Below are positions 17,601 through 25,682 of a DNA stretch of 64,000 nt, piece after piece; the first letter of the stretch is position 1, and the number at the start of each line of letters is the position of its first letter. The stretch lies in assembly GCF_003060885.1 (NCBI RefSeq), contig NZ_QAIG01000004.1, forward strand, positions 156,123 through 220,122, read 5' to 3'. Below the pieces are notes generated by a model. That model searched no databases and had not been told where the DNA came from. It was given only the letters and a program-made list of their open reading frames with translations. The translations under genes and the position numbers were made by a program. Source of the DNA: Pseudomonas sp. HMWF032 (GTDB lineage Bacteria > Pseudomonadota > Gammaproteobacteria > Pseudomonadales > Pseudomonadaceae).

Positions 17601-19328
17601 TTAGTTATCCATCCAGTTGAGGCCCTCTAGGGAGCCTTCAACGCCTTCATTGGTGTTCATCTGTACCGTTAGGCCACAGACGTGGAGAACACTGGAGGTG
17701 ATGTTCATAAGGCCCTCCAGGGCATCCTCAAAGAAGTCCTCACGGGCTGTCTTCACGCCTTCGTCCGGGGACACATCCATTACGTCACAGAGGTGGGCCA
17801 CACCGATGGCCACGGCGTCTAGCCGGTCATCAGACTTGAGGGACCCACGGTCAGCCGTAAGGCGGGTGTACTGGTAGAAGAAGGAGTAGAAGGGCTCTGT
17901 GGAGGCCGCCGAGTCGTAGTCCTGTTGGACTGCATCCAGGTTCACCACAAACCTATGGTTGGTCACCAGGGGCTCTAGGGTGTCGATGATGCGGACTTCC
18001 TTCTGACCCTTGGACTTGACCTCGGTTATGGCGCACTTGTGGATGCCAGCGAGTACAGGCGTGAAGAGCTTGGTGTACATGCCGTCACCGAAGTTACCCT
18101 CAATGACTGCCTCGTTCACTTGCCACTTCTTGGCGATCTTAGCTAGCGCCTCCAGGGTCTCATCGGAGTAGCCCCCAAGGAGGCCCCCAACTTCCATCAG
18201 GAAGATGAAACCGTTCAGGAAGAACAGGACGGCGTAACCGGTCTCATCCTTGCCCCGGCCCGAGGGGTCCACCACGAGAATCTTATAGGTGTATCGCCCG
18301 ACATCCTGCGTCATCGAGTGGGGGCCGTAGTAACGGTCACCCTTCAGACCCACCAGCGGGAGGTTCGGCAGGAGGCCCTGAGGTGAGGGCATCCAAGTGA
18401 ACTTCAGTGGTGCCTCTTCCTTACCCAGGTGCGTGACAATGAGGTCCCGTAGTTTGAGCGGGTATTTGTCTGCGTCACTAAGGCTGGTGTCCAGCATGAA
18501 TTGAAGCATGAAGCCGGCACGGCGATAGGAGAGCTCCCGCTCGCGGAGGTCGTCATCATCGAATCGCTTAGGGTCTGTAGGACTCCCCGCAATTTTCGGA
18601 TTAGCGTCGAAGAGGCGTGCAATGTAGGGAGCGAGCCGGCTCCCATAACTAGCACGGTGCTTTTCGTCATAAGGGAATCTCGCTGGCCAGATGTAGGTGG
18701 TGTAGCCCCGTTCCTGGAGCTCGTTGTACAGGCTCATCTCGTTCTGAGGCGTGCCCAGATAGATGACCGAACCCTGCGGCTTCAGAATTGCATCGAACTC
18801 TTTAACGAGCTCAAACAGCTTGTCCCGCATGGCTTGGGTAAAGGAGTTACCAGGGACCTCTACGTCATCCGCAATGATGATGTCCGCTCGGGAGCCCGTG
18901 AGCTGGCCCGTGATACCAACAGACTTCACAGAGGGGGAGTGGTCAGGCTTCGCTGGCCCCACGTCGAAGATGTTCTGGGTGTCCCGTTGATCCCGTCCAG
19001 CCTTCAGGTGGGTCAGGAAAGGGAGCTCAGCGATGATCTTCTTAATGAATTGGGCGTTAGCGTCAGCCCGTTCCTTCGAGGCCGAGACGATCATTATCTT
19101 GAGGTTTGGGTTCCTCCAGAGCATCCACACCACATAGGCACAAGTGATGAAGGACTTAGCGACACCTCGGAAACCCTGAATGATGAAGCGCCGACTCGGA
19201 GGGGTCTGAAGCGTGTTGGCCATATCCGTTTGAATGGGTGTAGGCGGGGGGAGGCCGATGGACTTCCAAACTACCCAGACGAATAAGGCGAAGTTGGTAA
19301 TGAGTTTCTTCTGTTCTTCTTGGGTCAT
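17601..19328 (-). CDS. Terminase large subunit, T7 gp19-like
   Basis: This 575-residue ATPase-nuclease packages phage DNA into the prohead through the portal. The Walker A motif is in QGFRGVAKSF (about residues 51-60). A Walker B-like stretch ADIIIADDVEVPGNS follows, and the nuclease domain is at VVDPSGRGKDETGYAV, with the acidic DRLDAV near the C-terminus. T7 gp19 is 586 residues. It is separated from terS by a terminator, which is unusual, so it may depend on read-through. Confidence 0.95.
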   Translation of the reverse strand: MTQEEQKKLITNFALFVWVVWKSIGLPPPTPIQTDMANTLQTPPSRRFIIQGFRGVAKSFITCAYVVWMLWRNPNLKIMIVSASKERADANAQFIKKIIAELPFLTHLKAGRDQRDTQNIFDVGPAKPDHSPSVKSVGITGQLTGSRADIIIADDVEVPGNSFTQAMRDKLFELVKEFDAILKPQGSVIYLGTPQNEMSLYNELQERGYTTYIWPARFPYDEKHRASYGSRLAPYIARLFDANPKIAGSPTDPKRFDDDDLRERELSYRRAGFMLQFMLDTSLSDADKYPLKLRDLIVTHLGKEEAPLKFTWMPSPQGLLPNLPLVGLKGDRYYGPHSMTQDVGRYTYKILVVDPSGRGKDETGYAVLFFLNGFIFLMEVGGLLGGYSDETLEALAKIAKKWQVNEAVIEGNFGDGMYTKLFTPVLAGIHKCAITEVKSKGQKEVRIIDTLEPLVTNHRFVVNLDAVQQDYDSAASTEPFYSFFYQYTRLTADRGSLKSDDRLDAVAIGVAHLCDVMDVSPDEGVKTAREDFFEDALEGLMNITSSVLHVCGLTVQMNTNEGVEGSLEGLNWMDN

Positions 19329-19337
19329 TGCGACTCC

Positions 19338-19372
19338 AATAAAAAGGCCCCTCTGAATTGCTCAGAGAGGCC
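19338..19372 (-). terminator. Intrinsic terminator between small and large terminase genes
   Basis: Read leftward, GGCCTCTCTGA pairs with CAGAGGGGCC around GCAATT and is followed by TTTTTATT. It falls between terS (ending 19392) and terL (starting 19328) and may set the ratio of the two subunits. Confidence 0.75.
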
Positions 19373-19391
19373 GTGGTGTAACCAGGTGGGA

Positions 19392-19628
19392 TTAGTGCGG
19401 CTTAGAGAGCTGCTCTATTTCGTTAGCGTACTTATCCAGACCATCCAAGAGGGATTGAGTTGGCCGACCTGCTTTAGGTAGAGCATCAATGCCATTATCT
19501 TTGAGGAACTTAATGATCTGTGCATACAACTGAGGGGAGCGCTTTTCGGGGTTCTCTAAGTCCAGTAGGAGTTGGTTGGCAAGTTCGGAGTGCAACTCGC
19601 CGAGCAACTCAATCAGTCTTTCGGACAC
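19392..19628 (-). CDS. Terminase small subunit, T7 gp18-like
   Basis: The 78-residue protein recognises concatemer DNA for packaging. It shares KRSPQLYAQIIKFLKDN with T7 gp18 (ERRSPQLYNAINKLL). T7 gp18 is 89 residues. Its start overlaps the holin gene by 16 bp, as in T7-group lysis-packaging clusters. No Rz/Rz1 spanin gene like T7 18.5 was found between it and terL. Confidence 0.88.
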   Translation of the reverse strand: MSERLIELLGELHSELANQLLLDLENPEKRSPQLYAQIIKFLKDNGIDALPKAGRPTQSLLDGLDKYANEIEQLSKPH

Positions 19629-19813
19629 TGCTTGGACTCTCGTTTGTTACGCATTAGAAGAACAACGGTTTGGGCCACGGTGTAGATAATCACCGAGACA
19701 TAAAACCATTCGTTAAGGGAAAGACCGAACACGATCCGGTATCCAACATCAACACCAGCGGCAGTCTGAGGGGCCCACTGAATGGTCCCCGAGGTGAAGT
19801 CAAGTTTGAACAT
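19613..19813 (-). CDS. Class II holin, T7 gp17.5-like
   Basis: This 66-residue membrane protein forms lesions that trigger lysis. I chose the start MFKLDFTSG because it aligns with T7 gp17.5 (MLSLDFNNEL), and the segment FGLSLNEWFYVSVIIYTV is almost the T7 sequence. The longer frame from 19861 adds non-conserved residues. One strong and one weaker helix are seen, with a basic C-terminus. It overlaps both neighbours by 14-16 bp. Confidence 0.92.
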   Translation of the reverse strand: MFKLDFTSGTIQWAPQTAAGVDVGYRIVFGLSLNEWFYVSVIIYTVAQTVVLLMRNKRESKQCPKD

Positions 19814-20207
19814 CAATTGTCTCTGGCGGAATCCACAGTTTGGTCTGCTCGATCCCGGCAAGTTTCAACACTTCGCGGAACTCTTCGAGACCCACTTGTG
19901 CTGGAGTGTTATCTGAGAGGACCCAGAGGGCCGTAGCACCTTCACGCTCATTCTTGAGGACTTCAATAGGCTTGAGCATGCGGGTGGTAGACACCTCGTC
20001 ACCGTCAAAGGTTCGGCCAAGGGAGCTTGTCACCTTGATGCGACTAACTAGCTCTTTACGCATTTCCCTGAAAGCAGTTATGGGATCAATACCCTGCCCA
20101 TTTACTGCCTTAATATCTTCATCAGTAGCCAGCCGCCAGCCCTCCCCTGAAGGTACTGGCGCGGACTGGAGGAAGTTGAACCGAATGTTATAGTAAACTT
20201 TCTCCAT
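19800..20207 (-). CDS. DUF4376-type protein, probable tail-fibre accessory
   Basis: The 135-residue product has the DUF4376 pattern as I recall it: a DGDEVS...RM stretch near the middle, then ALWVLSDNTPAQVGLEEFREVLKLAG and a closing KLW. Such proteins usually sit after fibre genes and are thought to help fibre assembly or cap the fibre. It follows the fibre C-terminal frame directly and overlaps the holin start by 14 bp. Confidence 0.65.
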   Translation of the reverse strand: MEKVYYNIRFNFLQSAPVPSGEGWRLATDEDIKAVNGQGIDPITAFREMRKELVSRIKVTSSLGRTFDGDEVSTTRMLKPIEVLKNEREGATALWVLSDNTPAQVGLEEFREVLKLAGIEQTKLWIPPETIDVQT

Positions 20208-20834
20208 CTAAATTTTCGCCTTTGAAGCACATATCTGGTTAATACCATAGCCCGCTGTGAAATTGACTGTAGTTAATTGTGATGGCGTGTTTAGAGTAAC
20301 TGAAGTTGCGCCACTAACACCGAAATTCCAACTCCAAAGTCTTCCAGTAGAGAGCATCTCCTGAGTAATGATAATCGGGTTACTGTATGTCCAATTATTA
20401 TCATTATGACGTAACCACACCATATCACCAGGCACCAATGGCCTCGTAAGAGCGATGCGCGCGCCTGCCATGCCTACCCCCCCACTCCATACAACCTCAG
20501 GTTTTTGAGGGATGCCATTTTCCAAAGTAGCTAACCGACTGGCGAGATTGGCGTAATCACTTGCTAACTGCGCCGCGTTTGCAGAGCCAACATTCACTAC
20601 TGCGCCATATAACTTGACAACCCAACAGCCTGCCACATTCAGCGGGCGCGTTTCAGGACCGCCAGTGGCGTTAAGCCCGTAGTTGGCGTTGTCCAGGGGG
20701 GAGCCATCTAGGTGGAGGCCGCCGCGTAAGCGTCCAGTATATGTACCCCCGCTGCCTTGATCGGCACTTACGTTAACGGTATGGGAGTGGCTGCGGAATG
20801 CGTCCTGCTGGATAGTACCTGCTGCCGCGCTCAT
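20208..20834 (-). CDS. Tail fibre, C-terminal part (separate frame)
   Basis: This 208-residue frame starts MSAAAGTIQQDAFRSHSHTV, which matches the interior of phage fibre/collar proteins and not a natural N-terminus. It then has NATGGPETRPLNVAGCWVVKLYG, a common fibre-tip segment, and a beta-rich receptor-binding end. Its ATG overlaps the stop of the N-terminal frame (ATGA), so it could be made by coupled re-initiation. Removing one 8-bp unit at 20835-20858 joins the two frames into one 540-residue protein, close to T7 gp17 (553). Confidence 0.8.
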   Translation of the reverse strand: MSAAAGTIQQDAFRSHSHTVNVSADQGSGGTYTGRLRGGLHLDGSPLDNANYGLNATGGPETRPLNVAGCWVVKLYGAVVNVGSANAAQLASDYANLASRLATLENGIPQKPEVVWSGGVGMAGARIALTRPLVPGDMVWLRHNDNNWTYSNPIIITQEMLSTGRLWSWNFGVSGATSVTLNTPSQLTTVNFTAGYGINQICASKAKI

Positions 20835-21838
20835 CGCCCCGTCGCCCCGTCGCCCCGTCTAAATACGGCACCCATAGAGCCTGGATATTTACCGTTGTAG
20901 TCCGCCAGGCGGAACTTACCAGGGGATGAGTTGAGAACGAACTTACCACGCTGCGTAGGGTCGCTCTGCCAGAGCGTTTCAGAAGTTGTTGGGAGGTTCC
21001 CCGCGCTAAGCGCCGCCACAAAATCAGGATACGTCGCATGTGGAAGTTCCTGACCGTCTAGAGCCGCGAAGCCCGCCCAAATGGCTCCCCGCATAGGGCA
21101 CCAATCCGGCTTACCTACAGGTAGCATGCCGCCTGCCGGACCAGCGCTGAGCTCGTTCCTAATGGCCCGATATTCATTTAGGTTACTAGAAACCTCACCT
21201 GCTGCGGTATTGGCTGTCAGCGCCGCTTCAGTGGCTTCAGTGGCTTTCGTAACGGCTACTCCAGACGCTGCTGAAGCTTGAGCCGCTGCATTGACAGCCT
21301 GATCCTTAGCCCCGACCGCAACGCCAGCCGCTTGGACCGCCTCTTGAGCTTTCGCTGAAGCAGTCCCGAGGATACTTGCCCCCAGCGTGTTAGCGCTCCG
21401 GAGATTCATTGCGTCCTGAGGGCCTACAGGGTCCCCCACATTCACAATGCGCTTCAGGCGGGCATCATAGACCCCATCCTGATTGATACTGACCGCATCC
21501 AGGGCCGCATCCTGCGCCTCTTCTGCCATGTGCAGAGTTTGGAGAGCCGAAATATCCAGGTCACTGGCTGTCAATACTGAGGCGTCCTTAAAGGTCACCA
21601 GTCGGATGCTTGAGTCAGTACGGCGGCGAAGCTCCACCACAGCACCCACTGGCACGTTACCTGTGAGCATCTGGATACGGGTTGCGGTGATGAAGTCGAA
21701 GTCCACGAGGGGCTCTTGAGGAACCGCATCAATGAAGAGCTTCACGAACTGCTTGGAGAGGTAGTCGAAGGGGATGTCAAACTTGTCCGTAGGTGTCTCG
21801 ACAATGATCACCTGAACGGTTCTAGCGTTATCCGCCAT
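20831..21838 (-). CDS. Tail fibre, N-terminal part, T7 gp17-like
   Basis: The 335-residue product has the T7-type virion-anchoring domain at its N-terminus (MADNARTVQVIIVETPTDKF then FDIPFDYLSKQFVKL), an Ala-rich coiled shaft at about residues 150-215, and a collar-type region LDGQELPHATYPDFVAALS. It stops just after VFRRGDG, within the repeat at 20835-20858, and lacks the tip found in the next frame. See that repeat for the likely cause. Confidence 0.88.
   Translation of the reverse strand: MADNARTVQVIIVETPTDKFDIPFDYLSKQFVKLFIDAVPQEPLVDFDFITATRIQMLTGNVPVGAVVELRRRTDSSIRLVTFKDASVLTASDLDISALQTLHMAEEAQDAALDAVSINQDGVYDARLKRIVNVGDPVGPQDAMNLRSANTLGASILGTASAKAQEAVQAAGVAVGAKDQAVNAAAQASAASGVAVTKATEATEAALTANTAAGEVSSNLNEYRAIRNELSAGPAGGMLPVGKPDWCPMRGAIWAGFAALDGQELPHATYPDFVAALSAGNLPTTSETLWQSDPTQRGKFVLNSSPGKFRLADYNGKYPGSMGAVFRRGDGATGR
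20835..20858. repeat. Three tandem 8-bp units in the tail fibre gene
   Basis: The unit CGCCCCGT (plus strand) occurs three times without error at 20835-20842, 20843-20850 and 20851-20858. Eight is not a multiple of three, so gain or loss of a unit shifts the frame. With three units the fibre is split; with two it reads RRGDGAMSAAAG without a break. Confidence 0.9.
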
Positions 21839-21877
21839 TGAGTGTGTTCCTGGAGGAGGCCGTCCGTGGCCTGTGGG

Positions 21878-24800
21878 TTAGTCCTGATCCTCACCCTCGA
21901 CACTGTTCTCAATCAGCCAGGACAGCGCTGTTTGCGTAGCAGGATCGTTAGGGAGGATTCCCTTGAGGTTGAAGAGGAGGGCTCTTTTCTGACGCTCTAC
22001 CTGTTCCTCATCGAGGTCCGGGCGGAACATATTGATAGGGGCAACGAGAGCGCCCCCGAGGTTTGTTGCGTACTTCACCGCTGGGAGGTTCCCCACGGCC
22101 TGGCCGAAGTCAGGTTTACCGAAGGGTTCCCCACGGGACTTCCCTTGTTCTTCTGCCGTTTCCACTGAGGTCCGCGCCAGTCCCGCATAAGGAGCCCCCA
22201 GAGGAGTCCCGATGGTGTCATAGGCCAGGCTTGGAGCCGCCAGGTAGGAGGAGCGCTTGAGAGCACCCACAGCTAACGTGGTGAAGTCCCACTCGCCTTC
22301 CTCGGTGTCATAGCCCAAGGCGTTCTTATAGAACTCCTCACGCTTGGTTTCATCCCGGATGGTTTGGCCCCGGACAACAGCGAAGGCGGTAACACCCAGA
22401 CCAGATAGACCAAGGGATAAGGTCATTTGCATGGCCTCATCAACATCCCCGTTGCGGACCCGATTGACGCCCTTGAGGAGCTTCTTTTCGAGGGACCGCA
22501 TAGAGAACGTCTGGAACTGAGTGAGAAACCGAATCAACGGGTTCTTCGAGTCAGCCCAGATGAAGGTATCCCCGATGGATGGCCGCTGGATCACGTCCGA
22601 TGCTGCAAGGTCACCCATGCGGCGAATCTCGGCGATCACCTTACGGGCCTCCATTGGAGTCTGACCGGAGCCACTGAGGAACTTGGAAGAGTCCAGGGAG
22701 AACTTGTTGCCTTTACCCAGTTTGGAGGAGCTCTTAACGTGCTTGAGGATTGCCGTGAACGCCTCAGGGTCTACAGCCATATGCTTCAGCTTGGCGTCTG
22801 CGAAGACCTTTGAGGTGCGCCCGTGGGCATGCCGTACAAGCTCAGCTAGGAACTCTTCCTGTGCAGCCTTGACGATACGGTTAGTGGTGGCGTTCAGGAG
22901 CTTGGCCGAAGGGGCCACCTCTGTTAGCCGTTGGGTAATCGCATAGACAGCAGCGATGGGCGCAGGGGCATTCTCACGGGCCAGGCTGTAGGTGGATTGG
23001 AGATGGGAGGGATATACAACCTCGTGCATCTCTTCGCCCCACAGGCGGTTCTGGAGGAGCTCCAAGTCCTCAGCCGTGGCCTTGCCTTTGGAGACCCGTT
23101 GAACCAGCTTCCCGGCACCGGGGAGGGCCTTGAAGAAGAACCCCATCCCGTAGTTCGCCAGCCCTGTGGAGATTTCCGTGTAGTTCATCGGGCCCATGTA
23201 GGCCGACTTCGCCACAAAGGACAGGTTGGTGAGGCTACCGGCGATCATATCAGCGGCACCACGGCCATCCTGATTGAGGGACATCCCGTACAGCTTCTTG
23301 GCACCAATGCGCAGGGCGCTGAGGTCACCCTCAAGTTCCCGCTTCAGCTTGGGATTGTCCTCACGGGTGGCCTTAGCTATCTGCTGCTCGATACGCGCCA
23401 GGCGCTCAGCGAACCCAGTAAAGCCCTTGTCACCCAGCCCTACAGCCATGGCCAGGTCACCAGCCGTCCGCTTGTGGTAGGAGTGCATGATCGATCGTAC
23501 ATCACCGCTCCGTAGGTCCTTGTCCACGGAGAACTTGGAACCATCGGGGAGGGTGATTGCCGCATTGGTCTTGAAGATTCCCCGCTTCCTCATAAAGTCG
23601 GGAAGCTCGGAGGGGTCAGTGGTCTTGTACAGGTGAGCTTTGATGCGGCTCATATCCTGATCGACATAACCCATCGCCTGCTTCTCAGCCTGAATCTGGG
23701 CCCACTTGAGGAACTCCTGAGTGGCCTTACCGCTGGCTTCCAGTGCCTCAATCTTCTGGGCACCCTCAGCGAGCGACTTGTTCACCTCTTCCTCAAACTC
23801 CTTGACGGCCCTTTGGAGGACATCAGGGTCTCGCAGGGAGGCGAACAGGGCCCGACCACCAATCTTCACCAGGGCTTCATCACCACCCACACGCTGGGCA
23901 GCTCGGGCGATCTTGGCGGTATCCATGATGACCGGCGCGTAGTTACGCACCCCAGCCCAGTCCTTAGGGTTGTCCAGGATGTCCGCACCTTCGCCAAACT
24001 TCTGACCAGGGAACAGGACATCTTCAATCCGGGCGTCATAGAACTTACCCATCAGCTCAGCAGCCTGACGGACTGACTCCGGGGGATTCTGGAGGGAGCC
24101 CTCACGGGCCATGGTCACCATGTAGCCGAACTCTTCCTCAAGCTCAGCCTTGGACAGACCGGAGCCCCTACGGGAGCCGATAAACTCTTCCACATGGCGG
24201 GAGTAGGTGGAGTCCACGTCGAAGAACTCATTGTCTAAGTTCCGCTTCACTTCCTCACCAGTCATCCGGCCAAGGCCACTGGTCCCGTCTGCGTATCCCT
24301 TGTCATTCCTGAACATGCCCAAGGCAGCGGTTTGAATCTCAGGGTTCTGACTGGAGCGCATCCGTTCGGCAATGGTGGAGATACGGGCAACCGGGTTGTA
24401 GGTGTCTACCTTCAGGTGCTCCTTGGTGAGGGGGCCTGGCTCATAGGGAGTCTCCGGGATGATCCCAGCACGCTCCATGACCCCAGCCGTTTCCATATCC
24501 TCTACATAGGAGAAGCTGTTGCGGGTTCGGTCATTGAGTTTCCCCAAGCCAAACTCCACACCCTTAAAGGCTCCATGGATGGCTACGCCGCCCACAGCAC
24601 CCGCAAGAATGGCCGACTGGTAGTCAGCATCAACACCTGTGGAGACTTCCCGTGTGGCCTCTGTGAGGGCCCCGTAGGCTGCGCCTTCAACGGCAATACC
24701 AGCAGAGGACCCGAGGACCCGAGCGGTTCCAGGGTTGAAGAGCTTCCCCAAGAGGGCCCCGCTGGGGGCAATCAGGGTTCCATAGGTGATGGGGTCACCC

Positions 24801-25657
24801 AGCATCTCCCCGACACCGCCTGCAAGCGAGGTCAGGACACCTTGGCGGCCATCTGCTGCTGCACTAGCGCGGTTCTCACGGGCAATCTCTATGAGCCCGT
24901 CGATGTCCTCTGAAGCAAACGAGTGCTCGAAAACAAACCGGGCTCCGGCTTCACCCACACCAGCAGCCGACACCCGCTCAACATCAGCAGGGGAAGGCGT
25001 CCAGTCAGGGCTGATGGCCTCTAAGGGGGTTGTTACATCCTGAGCACGGAGGGCTGAGCCAATGGTGGAGCGACTGAGGCCCTCGGTGAAGGCATCCCAG
25101 CGGGAGCGTTCGGAGTCAGTGCCCAGCTCATCCAGTGAAGTCCCGGCGATACGATCCACCGCGCTCTCTGGCTTGGGCCTTTTGGGAGTCCCGAAGTCAA
25201 TCCCGCTCGGTTCGGGCGCTCCAGTTGGTCCCGAGCTTACGGCCTTTCCCAAGGCGAACTTCTGGAGGTAGCCACGGGTTTCCTCAGGAATCTGAGCGTT
25301 CTCCAGTACACCACCAGCTTTATCCAACCGGCGCTGGAGGGCTGTTGGGCCCATGTTGTAGGCCGCAAGGGCCAGCTCATCAGAGCCAAAGCGCTTCTTC
25401 AGGTCGCTCATGTAGCGCGCCTGAGCATCAATGGACTTAGCCGGGTCTTCGTAGTCTTCAGGGTTTACCAGGCCATAGGCAGGGCCAGTGCCCGGCATAA
25501 ACTGAGCGATACCACGGGCCCCCGCATCGGAGACCGCTTTGGGGTTCCAGCTCGACTCATGGAAGCCTTGCTCTTCGAGTACCGAAGGACTCACGCCGTA
25601 GCGTTCACCCGCTGCCGCATACAAAGCACGGTAGGGGCTTTCTTGTGGGATAGCCAC
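21878..25657 (-). CDS. Internal virion protein D with transglycosylase domain, T7 gp16-like
   Basis: This 1259-residue core protein is ejected into the host to form part of the DNA-translocation channel. The first ~110 residues are a lytic transglycosylase: FHESSWNPKAVSDAGARG carries the catalytic Glu (about 34), followed by GIAQFMPGTGPAYG and ALAAYNMGP. The rest is long, helical and low in recognisable motifs, as in T7 gp16 (1318 aa). It is the largest phage gene and lies between gp15 and the fibre as expected. Confidence 0.93.
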   Translation of the reverse strand: MAIPQESPYRALYAAAGERYGVSPSVLEEQGFHESSWNPKAVSDAGARGIAQFMPGTGPAYGLVNPEDYEDPAKSIDAQARYMSDLKKRFGSDELALAAYNMGPTALQRRLDKAGGVLENAQIPEETRGYLQKFALGKAVSSGPTGAPEPSGIDFGTPKRPKPESAVDRIAGTSLDELGTDSERSRWDAFTEGLSRSTIGSALRAQDVTTPLEAISPDWTPSPADVERVSAAGVGEAGARFVFEHSFASEDIDGLIEIARENRASAAADGRQGVLTSLAGGVGEMLGDPITYGTLIAPSGALLGKLFNPGTARVLGSSAGIAVEGAAYGALTEATREVSTGVDADYQSAILAGAVGGVAIHGAFKGVEFGLGKLNDRTRNSFSYVEDMETAGVMERAGIIPETPYEPGPLTKEHLKVDTYNPVARISTIAERMRSSQNPEIQTAALGMFRNDKGYADGTSGLGRMTGEEVKRNLDNEFFDVDSTYSRHVEEFIGSRRGSGLSKAELEEEFGYMVTMAREGSLQNPPESVRQAAELMGKFYDARIEDVLFPGQKFGEGADILDNPKDWAGVRNYAPVIMDTAKIARAAQRVGGDEALVKIGGRALFASLRDPDVLQRAVKEFEEEVNKSLAEGAQKIEALEASGKATQEFLKWAQIQAEKQAMGYVDQDMSRIKAHLYKTTDPSELPDFMRKRGIFKTNAAITLPDGSKFSVDKDLRSGDVRSIMHSYHKRTAGDLAMAVGLGDKGFTGFAERLARIEQQIAKATREDNPKLKRELEGDLSALRIGAKKLYGMSLNQDGRGAADMIAGSLTNLSFVAKSAYMGPMNYTEISTGLANYGMGFFFKALPGAGKLVQRVSKGKATAEDLELLQNRLWGEEMHEVVYPSHLQSTYSLARENAPAPIAAVYAITQRLTEVAPSAKLLNATTNRIVKAAQEEFLAELVRHAHGRTSKVFADAKLKHMAVDPEAFTAILKHVKSSSKLGKGNKFSLDSSKFLSGSGQTPMEARKVIAEIRRMGDLAASDVIQRPSIGDTFIWADSKNPLIRFLTQFQTFSMRSLEKKLLKGVNRVRNGDVDEAMQMTLSLGLSGLGVTAFAVVRGQTIRDETKREEFYKNALGYDTEEGEWDFTTLAVGALKRSSYLAAPSLAYDTIGTPLGAPYAGLARTSVETAEEQGKSRGEPFGKPDFGQAVGNLPAVKYATNLGGALVAPINMFRPDLDEEQVERQKRALLFNLKGILPNDPATQTALSWLIENSVEGEDQD

Positions 25658-25682
25658 GAGGGCCTCCTAATGTGAGTGAGGG

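Noticed and set aside
20208..21838. Two independent fibre proteins by design
   Set aside because: The second frame starts in the middle of a conserved fibre segment and the break lies exactly in an 8-bp repeat, so a slippage split is more likely; coupled translation cannot be excluded.
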